Shown here piece after piece: positions 1-8,848 of a stretch of 64,000 nt of DNA. The translations under genes were made by a program, and so were the position numbers. The stretch comes from Bacteroidota bacterium (GTDB lineage Bacteria > Bacteroidota > Bacteroidia > Bacteroidales > JAAUTT01), in the NCBI GenBank assembly GCA_030706405.1, contig JAUZOO010000010.1, positions 124,001 through 188,000 of the forward strand. The letters run 5' to 3'. The notes under the pieces were generated by a model, which was given only the letters and a program-made list of their open reading frames with translations, was not told the DNA's origin and did not search any database. Numbering within the stretch: the stretch's first letter is position 1; the number at the start of each line of letters is the position of its first letter.

Positions 1-8
1 ATGGCCGG

Positions 9-386
9 ATAACTTGTGCAGGAAATTACTTAACTGACCCAAAAACTATAATCCTGCTATTGGGATTTAAGATAATTTTGAAAGAAACTCATTTCCCAAG
101 TTTGGGATTTTAGATAAATTTAAAATGAACACTTATCCCAAATAGCGAATTCGAGTTTTTTCTTTGTGGAACGATAATCCCAAATGTCGGATAAGTGTTT
201 TTTCAAAGTTTTTGTAAAATCCCAACTGGCGGATTGGGCAAAATTCATCAGAAAACCATAATCCCAAATGGCGGATAAGTGCTTTTTGTTTGTTAATCTG
301 AAATCCGACACTTGGGATAATCGATTTTTTATGCATAATGTCTTATCCCAAACGGGCAATCGGTCTATTAATATCCAGCTGGCTAT
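9..386. repeat. 42-bp periodic dyad-repeat array
   Basis: Eight units start exactly every 42 bp at 51, 93, 135, 177, 219, 261, 303 and 345; a weak ninth may start at 9, so the array may extend past the left edge. Each unit begins with a 16-bp dyad of form ATCC-N8-GGAT, for example ATCCCAAATGGCGGAT at 261, followed by about 26 bp of variable, T-rich sequence. Six of eight units keep both half-sites with at most one change (units 135 and 345 are degenerate on the right arm). The period equals four turns of B-DNA and also 14 codons. On the minus strand it reads as a 14-residue repeat ending in Trp-Asp, interrupted by stops in the two units at 51 and 93. No known repeat family is recognised. Seen directly; function unknown. 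Confidence 0.85.
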
Positions 387-688
387 AAAAACGATCCGGA
401 TTGTGTTCCCTTCAAACTAAAACATCGGCATACCCGCGAGGTTTGTCATTTCTCACCTTCACATTGTTCGTTCGTCAGAATTTGGTTAGTTTAAACGTGT
501 TAATAATTGGCATAACCTTACTGTTTTCAATAATAGTCTCCTCCGACCAATAAAGTTTAGCGAAAGATTTTACAAAAAAAATCTTTTTCCCGATAGGGTA
601 AATCCTTCTTAAGAAATCATAATAACAGAAGCAGAAATACAGATTCTGTTCAACCCCGGGATACGCATTAAACTTAAAAACTTAAGCC
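387..688. other. Intergenic region upstream of the 689 gene
   Basis: About 300 bases with no convincing ORF, RNA gene or terminator. No good TAnnTTTG promoter box was found. A short imperfect dyad (cagaaatacagattctg) lies about 50 bp before the start of the 689 gene. Nothing else stands out. Confidence 0.5.
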
Positions 689-1966
689 ATGAAAACACAT
701 AATAACATTTTCGCACTAATAGCTGCTTGCTTGATGGTGGCTCTCTTTACAGCATATTTTAATCCGGTTATGGCAGGCGACGACCAATTCTCTGTAATAC
801 GCGGAAAACTGGTTGATCAGGCAAACAAAAAACCACTGATGTTTGCCAATATCTATCTCGATAATACCGGCATCGGAACAGTATCGAACGGCGAAGGGGA
901 ATTTATTCTCAAAGTGCCCGTCGATGAGCAAAACCATCCGATAAAAGTCTCCTACATGGGGTATCGGTCGCAGTCTTTCAACTTTAACGACCTCTCCCGC
1001 GATTACAACGTTATTCCAATGGAGCTGGAGGCAATTAATATTAAAGAAGTAATTGTACGGACGAACGACCCGATTTCGCTGATACGTGGAGTTATTAAAA
1101 ATATTCCCGAAAATTATGGACGGACACCTTATGTAGGCACAGCATTTTATCGCGAATCGGCCATGCAAAACCGCCAATACGTGGGCGTTGCCGAGGCTAT
1201 CCTTTCCATTTACAAATCGGATTATGGCAACGAAATGGCCGAAGATCGTATCAAAGTATTTAAAGGTCGCAAAAGTCAGGATGTAAAACGAATGGATACG
1301 CTCGTGTTTAAACTTCAGGGAGGGCATTACGTAGCTACACTGCTTGACTTAGCCAAAAGTCCCGAAACGTTTATGCTCGAAAAATTCTTCCACGTTTACA
1401 ACTATCAACCCGTTACCACCACTAACATTGAAGGCCGCGAAACCTATGTAATCGATTTTGCTCAACGTAAAGAAATAGACGATGCTTTTTATACCGGGCG
1501 GTTATATATCGATGTAAATACACTGGCAATCAAGAAAGCAGAATTCTCTATCAGTCCGTACGGGTTAAAATTTGCCGACCAATACCTGGTAAAGAAAAGG
1601 CCGATAGGATATTCTGTTAAAACAACAAGCGGCCATTACATGGTTGATTACCGCGAAATAAACGGAAAATGGATGTTAAACCACGTGCGATACGAAGTAA
1701 AATTTAAGGTCGATAAAAAACGACTGTTTTCGTTCAGCAAAACATATACTTCAACCGTCGATTTGGCTATGACCGACAAAGATACCGTGAACGTTGCCAA
1801 ATTTAAACTCCGTGAAAGCGTAAAACCCAATGATGTATTCATCGACCATGTGAGCAGTTTTTACGACGAAGATTTTTGGGGCAGCTATAATATTATTAAA
1901 CCCGAGGAACCTATTGAAGCAGCCATTGAACGGATAGGCAAACGCCTGCAGAAATATCAGAAATAA
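689..1966 (+). CDS. Carboxypeptidase-like regulatory domain envelope protein
   Basis: A 425-aa exported protein. Residues 1-29 form a signal peptide ending VMA before GDD, with no lipobox Cys. Residues about 36-115 match the CarboxypepD_reg (PF13715) beta-sandwich pattern: IRGKLVDQANKKPLMFANIYL, then GIGTVSNGEGEF and a VSYMGY strand. The remaining 300 residues are the poorly characterised C-terminal part common in Bacteroidota proteins of this type (IRGVIKNIPENYG, ending KRLQKYQK), and have no catalytic motif that I can name. It is probably periplasmic or outer-membrane associated. It stands alone, with a strong terminator directly behind it. Function unknown; the domain assignment is solid. 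Confidence 0.85.
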   Translation: MKTHNNIFALIAACLMVALFTAYFNPVMAGDDQFSVIRGKLVDQANKKPLMFANIYLDNTGIGTVSNGEGEFILKVPVDEQNHPIKVSYMGYRSQSFNFNDLSRDYNVIPMELEAINIKEVIVRTNDPISLIRGVIKNIPENYGRTPYVGTAFYRESAMQNRQYVGVAEAILSIYKSDYGNEMAEDRIKVFKGRKSQDVKRMDTLVFKLQGGHYVATLLDLAKSPETFMLEKFFHVYNYQPVTTTNIEGRETYVIDFAQRKEIDDAFYTGRLYIDVNTLAIKKAEFSISPYGLKFADQYLVKKRPIGYSVKTTSGHYMVDYREINGKWMLNHVRYEVKFKVDKKRLFSFSKTYTSTVDLAMTDKDTVNVAKFKLRESVKPNDVFIDHVSSFYDEDFWGSYNIIKPEEPIEAAIERIGKRLQKYQK

Positions 1967-2010
1967 TTTTTTTCATAGTTCGTTAGTTTTGTGAGGTTAG
2001 TAGATTAGCA

Positions 2011-2043
2011 AAACACCGGGATTGGGGTCCCGGTGTTTTTTTA
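2011..2043 (+). terminator. Intrinsic terminator
   Basis: An 11-bp GC-rich stem (AAACACCGGGA / TCCCGGTGTTT) with a 6-nt loop is followed by a T run. It ends the 689 transcript. It also sits just past the convergent lptB stop and could act in both directions. Confidence 0.9.
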
Positions 2044-2044
2044 T

Positions 2045-2770
2045 TTAGCTTCTTAATTCGAAATTCTTTCCAAGATAAACCCTTCGTACCTGCTCGTCTT
2101 CGGCGAGGTCCTGGGCAGTTCCGGCTTTTAGAATGTCCCCTTCGAACAACAGGTAAGCCCGGTCGGTTATCGAAAGCGTTTCATGTACATTATGGTCGGT
2201 AATCAAAATACCAATATTCTTTTCCTTCAGTTTGCCAACAATCGACTGAATATCCTCAACGGCGATAGGGTCAACACCAGCAAAGGGCTCATCGAGTAAT
2301 ATAAATTTGGGATTAATGGCCAATGCACGGGCAATCTCGGTACGTCGGCGTTCTCCACCCGATAATTGGTAGCCAAAGCTTTTGCGAATTTTATTCAGAC
2401 CAAATTCCTGTAACAACGATTCAACACGCTCGTGCTGTTCTTGTTTGCTAAGGGTTGTCATTTCCAAAACCGAAAGGATATTATCCTCTACCGAAAGCTT
2501 ACGGAATACACTGGCTTCCTGAGCCAGATATCCAATGCCTTTTTGAGCGCGACGATAAACAGGTTCTTTCGTAATATCTTCGTCGTCAAGATAAATGTGC
2601 CCCTCGTTTGGAGTGATAAGCCCTACAATCATATAAAACGAAGTTGTTTTACCGGCACCGTTAGGACCAAGCAATCCAACAATTTCTCCCTGATTAACCT
2701 CTACGGAAACTCCTTTTACAACAACTCTGGAACGGTAACGTTTTACAAGATTTTCGGTACGTAGCTTCAC
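2045..2770 (-). CDS. lptB: LPS export ABC transporter ATP-binding protein LptB
   Basis: A 241-aa ABC ATPase that powers lipopolysaccharide extraction from the inner membrane by the LptB2FG complex. Visible motifs are Walker A GPNGAGKT (about residue 36), Q-loop, signature LSGGERRR, Walker [14 protein letters not shown] and the H-loop [22 protein letters not shown] and the [15 protein letters not shown] segment are characteristic of LptB rather than of amino-acid importers. Length is normal for the family. The permease genes lptF/G are not in this window. It lies 162 bp downstream of tatC on the same strand, with its own likely promoter box in that gap. Confidence 0.95.
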   Translation of the reverse strand: MKLRTENLVKRYRSRVVVKGVSVEVNQGEIVGLLGPNGAGKTTSFYMIVGLITPNEGHIYLDDEDITKEPVYRRAQKGIGYLAQEASVFRKLSVEDNILSVLEMTTLSKQEQHERVESLLQEFGLNKIRKSFGYQLSGGERRRTEIARALAINPKFILLDEPFAGVDPIAVEDIQSIVGKLKEKNIGILITDHNVHETLSITDRAYLLFEGDILKAGTAQDLAEDEQVRRVYLGKNFELRS

Positions 2771-2870
2771 GGCAATAAATTTAAATGATTACTTGGCGTT
2801 ACGTTTGCTAACTATAAAATGCTTATTTTAAGCATACAAACGTCTTTGTTATTATTTTATTTTCAAGGCA

Positions 2871-2878
2871 CAAATATA
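2871..2878 (-). promoter_or_regulatory. Putative -7 box for lptB
   Basis: CAAATATA on the plus strand reads TATATTTG on the minus strand, an exact TAnnTTTG Bacteroidota -7 element about 100 bp before lptB. No clear -33 TTTG was found at the usual spacing. Confidence 0.5.
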
Positions 2879-2932
2879 ACGATTAACCATAAAGTTATTC
2901 GGAATAAAATGACCTTAAGATTTAACTTCCTT

Positions 2933-3745
2933 TTAATTCTTCTGTGCGTTTCTTCTGCGTGTTACAATCGCTGAAATGACGATACTTACCTCATAGAGCA
3001 ATATCAATGGGATGCTCACTAAAATTTGGCTAAATACGTCGGGTGGGGTAATAACCGCAGCCACTACAAGGATAACAATTATGGCATGACGACGGTACTT
3101 TCGCATAAACTGTGGCGACATTATTCCAATCTTACTAAGAAAATACGCCAGAATTGGCAGCTCAAATATCAGTCCACTGGCCAGGGTTACCGAAGCTATG
3201 GTCGAGAAATAAGAGGTTAGGTTTATCTGATTTTCAATTTGAGAGCTAACTGCGTAGGAACCGAGAAAATGTACCGAAAATGGCACAATCATGTAATAAC
3301 CAAACAAAATTCCCAACAAAAACAGTGATGAAATGGCAAATACGGCACCGCGTGCATGATTCCGCTCATTACTGTGCAGGGCCGGAGCAACAAAGCTCCA
3401 GAACTCCCGGATTACAAATGGCGAAGCAATAATTAAACCGGCAATCACCGACACCATCATGTCGGTGGAGAACTGACCCGACATATCAATATTTATCAGT
3501 TTGAGCGGCTTAGAGTTTATGCACAGGCTCGATGTATGAAGCAATCCACCAAGTTTGCAAAGCAACCGGTTACTAATAAAGTCGGGGTTTTTGGGAGTAA
3601 GTAAAATATAGTCGAATATATACCTGCTATAAACAAAAGCCAAGGTTGCAAACACTACAATTGCCAAGGCTGAACGTATGATATGCCACCTCAGTTCTTC
3701 GAGATGCTCAAGAAACGTCATCTCCGACGCAGAATCCTTCTTCAT
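2933..3745 (-). CDS. tatC: Twin-arginine translocase subunit TatC
   Basis: A 270-aa polytopic inner-membrane protein, the signal-peptide receptor of the Tat system that exports folded proteins. The N-terminal signature MTFLEHLEELRWHIIRS is the classical TatC start, and FVIREFWSFVAPAL and FELPILAYFLSKIGI are conserved family segments. About six hydrophobic helices can be counted. A roughly 25-residue insertion after the first helix, with two Cys (RLLCKLGGLLHTSSLC), is an elaboration seen in Bacteroidota TatC. No tatA/B gene is adjacent. It is divergent from recQ. Confidence 0.95.
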   Translation of the reverse strand: MKKDSASEMTFLEHLEELRWHIIRSALAIVVFATLAFVYSRYIFDYILLTPKNPDFISNRLLCKLGGLLHTSSLCINSKPLKLINIDMSGQFSTDMMVSVIAGLIIASPFVIREFWSFVAPALHSNERNHARGAVFAISSLFLLGILFGYYMIVPFSVHFLGSYAVSSQIENQINLTSYFSTIASVTLASGLIFELPILAYFLSKIGIMSPQFMRKYRRHAIIVILVVAAVITPPDVFSQILVSIPLILLYEVSIVISAIVTRRRNAQKN

Positions 3746-4043
3746 AAGAAAATTTTAAAAAATCTTGTTTATCCGCCAAATTTTAACATACTTTGAATTC
3801 CCTAAAAACTCCTAAAGTCAGATTGTCCGTTTGTTTTTGGTAACAAAATTATTTTTGAGCTTAGAGCCTGCCAATTCAAAAAATTGTATAAATTTAAGTG
3901 CAAATGTATTTAAATTTTGTTCCCAATCTTGGCAAATATTCAAACTAAACATTTAGAAAATCAAATTAACTATATTTGCATTGACCGCGAACAAAGAGCT
4001 TAATTCAAGCCTTTAGTTAAAATAACGTAAGAATAATAATTAA
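3746..4043. promoter_or_regulatory. Divergent tatC / recQ promoter region
   Basis: A 298-bp AT-rich spacer. On the plus strand TATATTTG at 3971-3978 is an exact -7 box for recQ. On the minus strand TAATTTTG (3844-3851) and TACATTTG (3901-3908) are candidate boxes for tatC. The -33 elements are not clear. No small ORF was found. Confidence 0.5.
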
Positions 4044-6236
4044 ATGAGATCTGGGATAGATATTTCATTAACTGAACATCTTAAAAAGCATTTTGGATTC
4101 ACTTCATTTAAAGGAAACCAGGAAGCCATTATCAATAATGTTTTGGCCGGAAATGACGGCTTTGTTTTGATGCCTACCGGAGGAGGAAAATCACTTTGTT
4201 ACCAGTTGCCGGCCTTAATCATGGAAGGTACGGCAATTATTATATCTCCCCTGATAGCCCTGATGAAAAATCAGGTGGATGCTATGCGTAGCTTCAGTAC
4301 CGACGACATGGTTGCTCATTTTCTTAACTCTTCGCTTTCTAAAGCTCAAATTACCAAAGTTAAAGAAGATGTGATGGATGGCCGTACCAAGATGCTCTAC
4401 GTTGCCCCCGAATCGCTCACAAAAGAGGAAAATATACAATTTCTTAAACAGATTAAAATTTCGTTTTATGCCGTAGACGAAGCTCACTGCATCTCAGAAT
4501 GGGGGCACGACTTTCGTCCTGAATACCGTCGTATTCGTCCTATCATCAACGAGATAGGCTCGGCGCCCATTATTGCGTTAACGGCCACGGCTACACCCAA
4601 GGTTCAGCACGATATTCAGAAAAATTTGAATATGCTTGAAGCTACTGTTTTCAAGTCGTCATTCAACAGACATAACCTGTATTACGAGGTACGCCCGAAG
4701 ATTAACGCCACCAAGGAAATTATCAAATACATCAAAAATAACTGTGGGAAATCAGGTATTATCTATTGCCTGAGTCGTAAAAAAGTAGAAGAACTAGCCG
4801 AAATACTGCGTGTTAATGGCATTAAAGCCCTTGCTTACCATGCCGGAATGGACGCCAATACCAGAGCCGACAACCAGGATAAATTCCTTATGGAAGACTG
4901 CGATGTAATCGTTGCTACAATTGCTTTCGGGATGGGTATCGACAAGCCCGATGTTCGCTACGTTATCCATTACGACATGCCTAAAAGCCTTGAAGGTTAT
5001 TACCAGGAAACTGGCCGTGCCGGTCGCGATGGTGGCGAAGGTAACTGCATTGCATTTTACAGTTACAAGGACATTCAGAAACTCGAGAAGTTTATGCAGG
5101 GTAAACCAGTTGCCGAGCAGGAAATCGGACGCCACCTGTTGCTCGAAACTACTGCCTATGCAGAATCGGCTCTGTGTCGCCGTAGAACGCTTCTGCACTA
5201 TTTCGGAGAAGATTATCCGGATGTAAATTGTGAAACTTGCGATAACTGTCGTTTCCCGAAAACACAGTTCGAGGGTCAGGAATATGTGGAACAGGTTCTT
5301 GATGCTATTCTTGCTGTAAAAGAAAAATTTAAATCAGACCATATCGCCAATATTCTGGCCGGAAACCTTGACAGTGCTATCAAGTCGTACAAACATCATA
5401 AGCTTGAAATTTTCGGCACGGGAAGCGAAAAAGATAACAAATTTTGGAATTCGGTAATTCGCCAGGCATTGGTGGCTCACTTTATTCAAAAAGACATTGA
5501 AAATTATGGATTATTGGGATTAACACCCCTGGGGCACGAATATCTGGAACATCCCCATCCCATTACACTTTACGAAGATCACCATTATGCCGATGAAGAG
5601 GATGAAGAAGGCGGAATGGGAGGAGGAAAAACCAGCACGGTTGACACCGAGTTGTTTAATATCCTGAAAGATTTGCGTAAAAAAATGTCGAAGCAGAAAA
5701 GTCTTCCGCCATTTGTTATTTTTCAGGATCCGTCGCTTGAGGATATGTCTATCCAGTACCCTATTACCATGGAGGAACTCCAGAATATCGTTGGGGTAGG
5801 AGCTGGGAAAGCTCAGCGGTATGGCAAGGAATTCCTTGAGTTGATTAAGGCTTATGTCGAGGAAAAGGAGATTATCCGTCCGCAGGACATGGTCGTAAAA
5901 TCAGTGGTGAATAAGTCGGGGATGAAAGTATATATCATTCAGGCTATTGACCGTAAAATGTCGCTCGACGATATTTGCAATGCGAAAAATCTGTCGATGG
6001 GCGACTTGCTTAACGAAATCGAAGCAATCGTAAACTCCGGGACCAAGCTTAACCTCGATTATTATATTGATGAAGTTTTAGATGAGGAACATCAAGACGA
6101 AGTGTTCGATTACTTCCGCGAAGAAGCCGAATCCGAATCAATAGAAGAAGCTTTAAAGGTTCTTGGCGACGACGAATACAGCGAAGAAGAAATTCGCTTA
6201 ATGCGTATAAAGTTTATCTCCGAAATGGGGAATTAA
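4044..6236 (+). CDS. recQ: ATP-dependent DNA helicase RecQ
   Basis: A 730-aa superfamily 2 3'-5' DNA helicase for recombination and fork repair. Motifs in order: motif 0 region FGFTSFKGNQ (17-26), Walker A MPTGGGKS (about 48), DEAH box DEAHCISEWGHDFR (about 147), motif III ALTATAT, motif VI QETGRAGRDG (about 324), and Zn-binding cysteines in the RQC region (ALCRR ... CETCDNC). An HRDC-like segment (IVGVGAGKAQRYG, about 583) follows, then a C-terminal helix-turn-helix tail (LDDICNAKNLSMGDLLNE). Length is normal for Bacteroidota RecQ. The terminator behind it indicates a single-gene transcript. Confidence 0.96.
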   Translation: MRSGIDISLTEHLKKHFGFTSFKGNQEAIINNVLAGNDGFVLMPTGGGKSLCYQLPALIMEGTAIIISPLIALMKNQVDAMRSFSTDDMVAHFLNSSLSKAQITKVKEDVMDGRTKMLYVAPESLTKEENIQFLKQIKISFYAVDEAHCISEWGHDFRPEYRRIRPIINEIGSAPIIALTATATPKVQHDIQKNLNMLEATVFKSSFNRHNLYYEVRPKINATKEIIKYIKNNCGKSGIIYCLSRKKVEELAEILRVNGIKALAYHAGMDANTRADNQDKFLMEDCDVIVATIAFGMGIDKPDVRYVIHYDMPKSLEGYYQETGRAGRDGGEGNCIAFYSYKDIQKLEKFMQGKPVAEQEIGRHLLLETTAYAESALCRRRTLLHYFGEDYPDVNCETCDNCRFPKTQFEGQEYVEQVLDAILAVKEKFKSDHIANILAGNLDSAIKSYKHHKLEIFGTGSEKDNKFWNSVIRQALVAHFIQKDIENYGLLGLTPLGHEYLEHPHPITLYEDHHYADEEDEEGGMGGGKTSTVDTELFNILKDLRKKMSKQKSLPPFVIFQDPSLEDMSIQYPITMEELQNIVGVGAGKAQRYGKEFLELIKAYVEEKEIIRPQDMVVKSVVNKSGMKVYIIQAIDRKMSLDDICNAKNLSMGDLLNEIEAIVNSGTKLNLDYYIDEVLDEEHQDEVFDYFREEAESESIEEALKVLGDDEYSEEEIRLMRIKFISEMGN

Positions 6237-6264
6237 TCTTCTTCTGATAAAGCACGAATTGAAC

Positions 6265-6311
6265 GAATACCAATGTCTAAATCACAAAAAAGCGTTGGTA
6301 TTCTTTTTTTT
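6265..6311 (+). terminator. Intrinsic terminator of recQ
   Basis: The inverted repeat GAATACCAATG / CGTTGGTATTC (one G-T pair) is followed by eight Ts. It lies between recQ and the convergent permease gene. Confidence 0.8.
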
Positions 6312-6335
6312 GTGATAAATCAATGATTGACCTTT

Positions 6336-7526
6336 CTATTCCATCTTTGTGTCAAATCCATCTCTAAGTCCATTGCCCAGAAAGTTAAATGCCAAGACCA
6401 TCAGCATTATGGCAAAGCCGGGAAGAATGGCTAAATATGCCTGGTCAAGAATGATATAGCCATAATGGTCTTTAATCATATTTCCCCATGAAGGTACCGG
6501 TGGCTGAACTCCAACTCCAAGAAAGCTTAACCCAGCCTCCATCAATATAGCTGATGCAAAATTTGCTGCTGAAATAATTACCACTGGCCCTATTATATTC
6601 GGCAGTATATGCCTGAAGATGATACGGAAATCGCCAAAACCCAATGCCCGGGCTGCTTCTACAAATTCCTTTTCCCGAAAGCTGAGAACCTGGCCTCTAA
6701 CCACACGAGCCACTTCCACCCACATGGTGAGCCCCACGGCAACAAATACCTGCCAAAAGCCTTTCCCCAATACCAATGTAATTGACAATACCATTAATAA
6801 TGTAGGGATTGACCAAACAACGTTTATAAGCCATGAGATAAATACATCCGTTCGGTCACGGTAATAACCAGCCACAACGCCAAGCCATATACCGATTATA
6901 AGTGAAATGAAAACTGAAATAAACCCTACGGAGAACGAAACTCGGGTTCCGATTATCAGGCGGCTGAACATATCGCGACCAAACCGGTCGGTACCTAAAA
7001 GAAATGTCCGGGTTACAATCTGTTTATCAACAATGGTTTTTATAAGTTCCGCTTTGGAAATAGTGATTATACGACCTTCCGCGTCCTTAAACCTAAAATT
7101 GTCTTTGGTGGTTTTTACAACAGGCACAGACTTATCCACAGGGAATACAACATCTACAAGGTGAAATCGGGATTCAAAAGGTTCGTCGCCCTTTCCCGAT
7201 GAATATTCGTTTAAAATTAGAGAATCGCCCTGAATTTTGAATGAATCTATAGGAATACATTGATATTGAGTTTCTCTACCCAGTAACATGGTATGAAAAA
7301 AGGACGAACTTTCAATATTCTGATGTTTTCGAATAAGTGCAATCTTTGCCTTAAACATTGGTGGCTTGGCTGCAATGGAAAGCATTTGATTGTTCGAAAA
7401 TGGCGTAGAGTCAGGGGTTATAAGATATCCCAACAGGGCTATAAAAAATGATAGCAAGATAAAAATGGCCCCGGCAATCGAAAGCTTATTATGCTTAAAC
7501 CTGTTCCAAAAAAGAGAATTTTCCAT
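6336..7526 (-). CDS. OppC/DppC-type ABC transporter permease
   Basis: A 396-aa inner-membrane permease of the peptide/nickel importer class (BPD_transp_1). It has an OppC-type N-terminus with a first helix at about 15-36, a roughly 110-residue extracytoplasmic segment, then five helices. The EAA loop EAARALGFGDFRIIFRHILPN is intact at about 290. The segment between helix 1 and 2 is longer than in classical OppC, a form often seen in Bacteroidota. It starts 11 bp after the CNT transporter stop, so it is the last gene of a three-gene minus-strand operon. No cognate OppB, ATPase or binding protein is next to it, so its partners must lie elsewhere. Substrate unknown. Confidence 0.9.
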   Translation of the reverse strand: MENSLFWNRFKHNKLSIAGAIFILLSFFIALLGYLITPDSTPFSNNQMLSIAAKPPMFKAKIALIRKHQNIESSSFFHTMLLGRETQYQCIPIDSFKIQGDSLILNEYSSGKGDEPFESRFHLVDVVFPVDKSVPVVKTTKDNFRFKDAEGRIITISKAELIKTIVDKQIVTRTFLLGTDRFGRDMFSRLIIGTRVSFSVGFISVFISLIIGIWLGVVAGYYRDRTDVFISWLINVVWSIPTLLMVLSITLVLGKGFWQVFVAVGLTMWVEVARVVRGQVLSFREKEFVEAARALGFGDFRIIFRHILPNIIGPVVIISAANFASAILMEAGLSFLGVGVQPPVPSWGNMIKDHYGYIILDQAYLAILPGFAIMLMVLAFNFLGNGLRDGFDTKME

Positions 7527-7537
7527 TTACGCTTGAA

Positions 7538-8848
7538 TTACCCGATAATCATCCCCATTAAACACGCCGAAAGCAACGATACCAATGTGCCGGCTATCAA
7601 CGCTTTAAATCCGAGCTCCGAAACCATGTTTCGTTTACCCGGTGCCAGGGAGCCAATACATCCGATTTGGATGCCGATGGAGGCAAAATTAGCAAAACCC
7701 GACAAAAAGTAAGTAGCCATAATCACCGATTTCTGCTGCGTAAAAGCCCCGGCAGCCTTCAATGACGAGAGGTTTATGTATCCGATAAATTCGGTAAGCA
7801 TTACTTTTTCGCCCAGCAAACGCCCGGTAGTAACCATATCGGCGGGACAGATACCAATAACCCACATAACCGGGGCAAAGCAGTATCCGAGAATAAATTG
7901 CAACGATAACTCCTGGTAACGGCCTCCGGTAATTGAAGCAATATAACTATTCAGATGTGTCCAGTAACCGATTTTAAGGGCGATAAAATTGAACATCGCC
8001 ACAAAAGCAACAAATACAATGAGCATGGCCCCCACATTAATGGTAAGCTTTAATCCATCGCCGGTTCCGTTGAAAATAGCCCCAAGGACATTGGTTTCGC
8101 TCCGGGATTTTTCGAGATAAAGTTCACGGTCAAACTCTCCCGTATGCGGAATAAGAATTTTAGCAATCACAATTGCTCCGGGAGCAGCCATTACAGATGC
8201 CGCAATAAGATGCTTGGCGAAAATTAATTGCTGTACAGGGTCATTTCCTCCCAAAAAGCCGATATAGGCGGCGAGTACCGTGCCAGCAAGCATCGACATT
8301 CCCGCAACCATAACCTGGAATATTTCGGGGCGCGACATTTTTTCGAGGTAAGACTTGATGAGAAGTGGAGATTCACTCTGTCCGAGAAATATATTAGCCG
8401 AAGTAGCCAGGCTTTCAGGGCCCGAGATGGACATTAGTCGCTGCAACAGCCTTGCCAGTAATTTAACGACCCACTGAATAATACCATAATAATATAATGC
8501 ACCTGTAAGTGCCCCAATAAAAATAATAGCCGGAAGTATCTGAAATGCAAAGATGATGCCTACTTTATCGCTGTTTACAAGTTCGCCGAACAGAAAGCGG
8601 GAACCTTCTTTAGAGAAATTGATGACACTGATAAACAACCGGCCTATGAACTCAAATAATTTATAGAATGCCGGAACATAAATTACCCCTAACCCTAACA
8701 TTAACTGAGCCGCCAACCCTGTAAAGACAACTCTCCACGATATAGCTTTCCGATTTTCGCTCAACAAATAGCATATGCCAATAATAAAAGCAATGCCAAC
8801 CGTGCCCCGCAGGACACCCAATACCGGTAAGTATTCGGCCTGTGCCAT
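7538..8848 (-). CDS. Concentrative nucleoside transporter (CNT/NupC family)
   Basis: A 436-aa cation-coupled nucleoside importer of the inner membrane. The N-terminal domain (LPVLGVLRGTVGIAFIIGICY) is followed by the gate domain. Family motifs include the hairpin GQSESPLLIKSYL (about 152), FGELVNSDKVGIIFAF and GICPADMVTTGRLLGEK. Many hydrophobic helices; normal length. Its ATG overlaps the stop of the upstream nuclease gene in TAATG, which implies translational coupling. Coupling to a nuclease-family protein suggests salvage of nucleic-acid breakdown products; that link is inference. Confidence 0.93.
   Translation of the reverse strand: MAQAEYLPVLGVLRGTVGIAFIIGICYLLSENRKAISWRVVFTGLAAQLMLGLGVIYVPAFYKLFEFIGRLFISVINFSKEGSRFLFGELVNSDKVGIIFAFQILPAIIFIGALTGALYYYGIIQWVVKLLARLLQRLMSISGPESLATSANIFLGQSESPLLIKSYLEKMSRPEIFQVMVAGMSMLAGTVLAAYIGFLGGNDPVQQLIFAKHLIAASVMAAPGAIVIAKILIPHTGEFDRELYLEKSRSETNVLGAIFNGTGDGLKLTINVGAMLIVFVAFVAMFNFIALKIGYWTHLNSYIASITGGRYQELSLQFILGYCFAPVMWVIGICPADMVTTGRLLGEKVMLTEFIGYINLSSLKAAGAFTQQKSVIMATYFLSGFANFASIGIQIGCIGSLAPGKRNMVSELGFKALIAGTLVSLLSACLMGMIIG

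Noticed and set aside
1-110. C-terminus of a gene entering from the left edge
   Set aside because: Short open stretches exist in two plus frames but neither shows recognisable protein sequence, and they overlap the repeat array.
120-359. 79-aa minus-strand ORF as a real gene
   Set aside because: It is a translation of the 42-bp repeat array, with no start signal, signal peptide or family; reported only as an alternative reading of the array.
9-386. CRISPR array
   Set aside because: The dyads are only 16 bp and vary between units, the intervening parts are alike in composition rather than unique, and no cas gene is in the window.
716-1327. 203-aa minus ORF opposite the 689 gene
   Set aside because: Shadow of the real plus-strand gene, which has a signal peptide, a domain match and a terminator.
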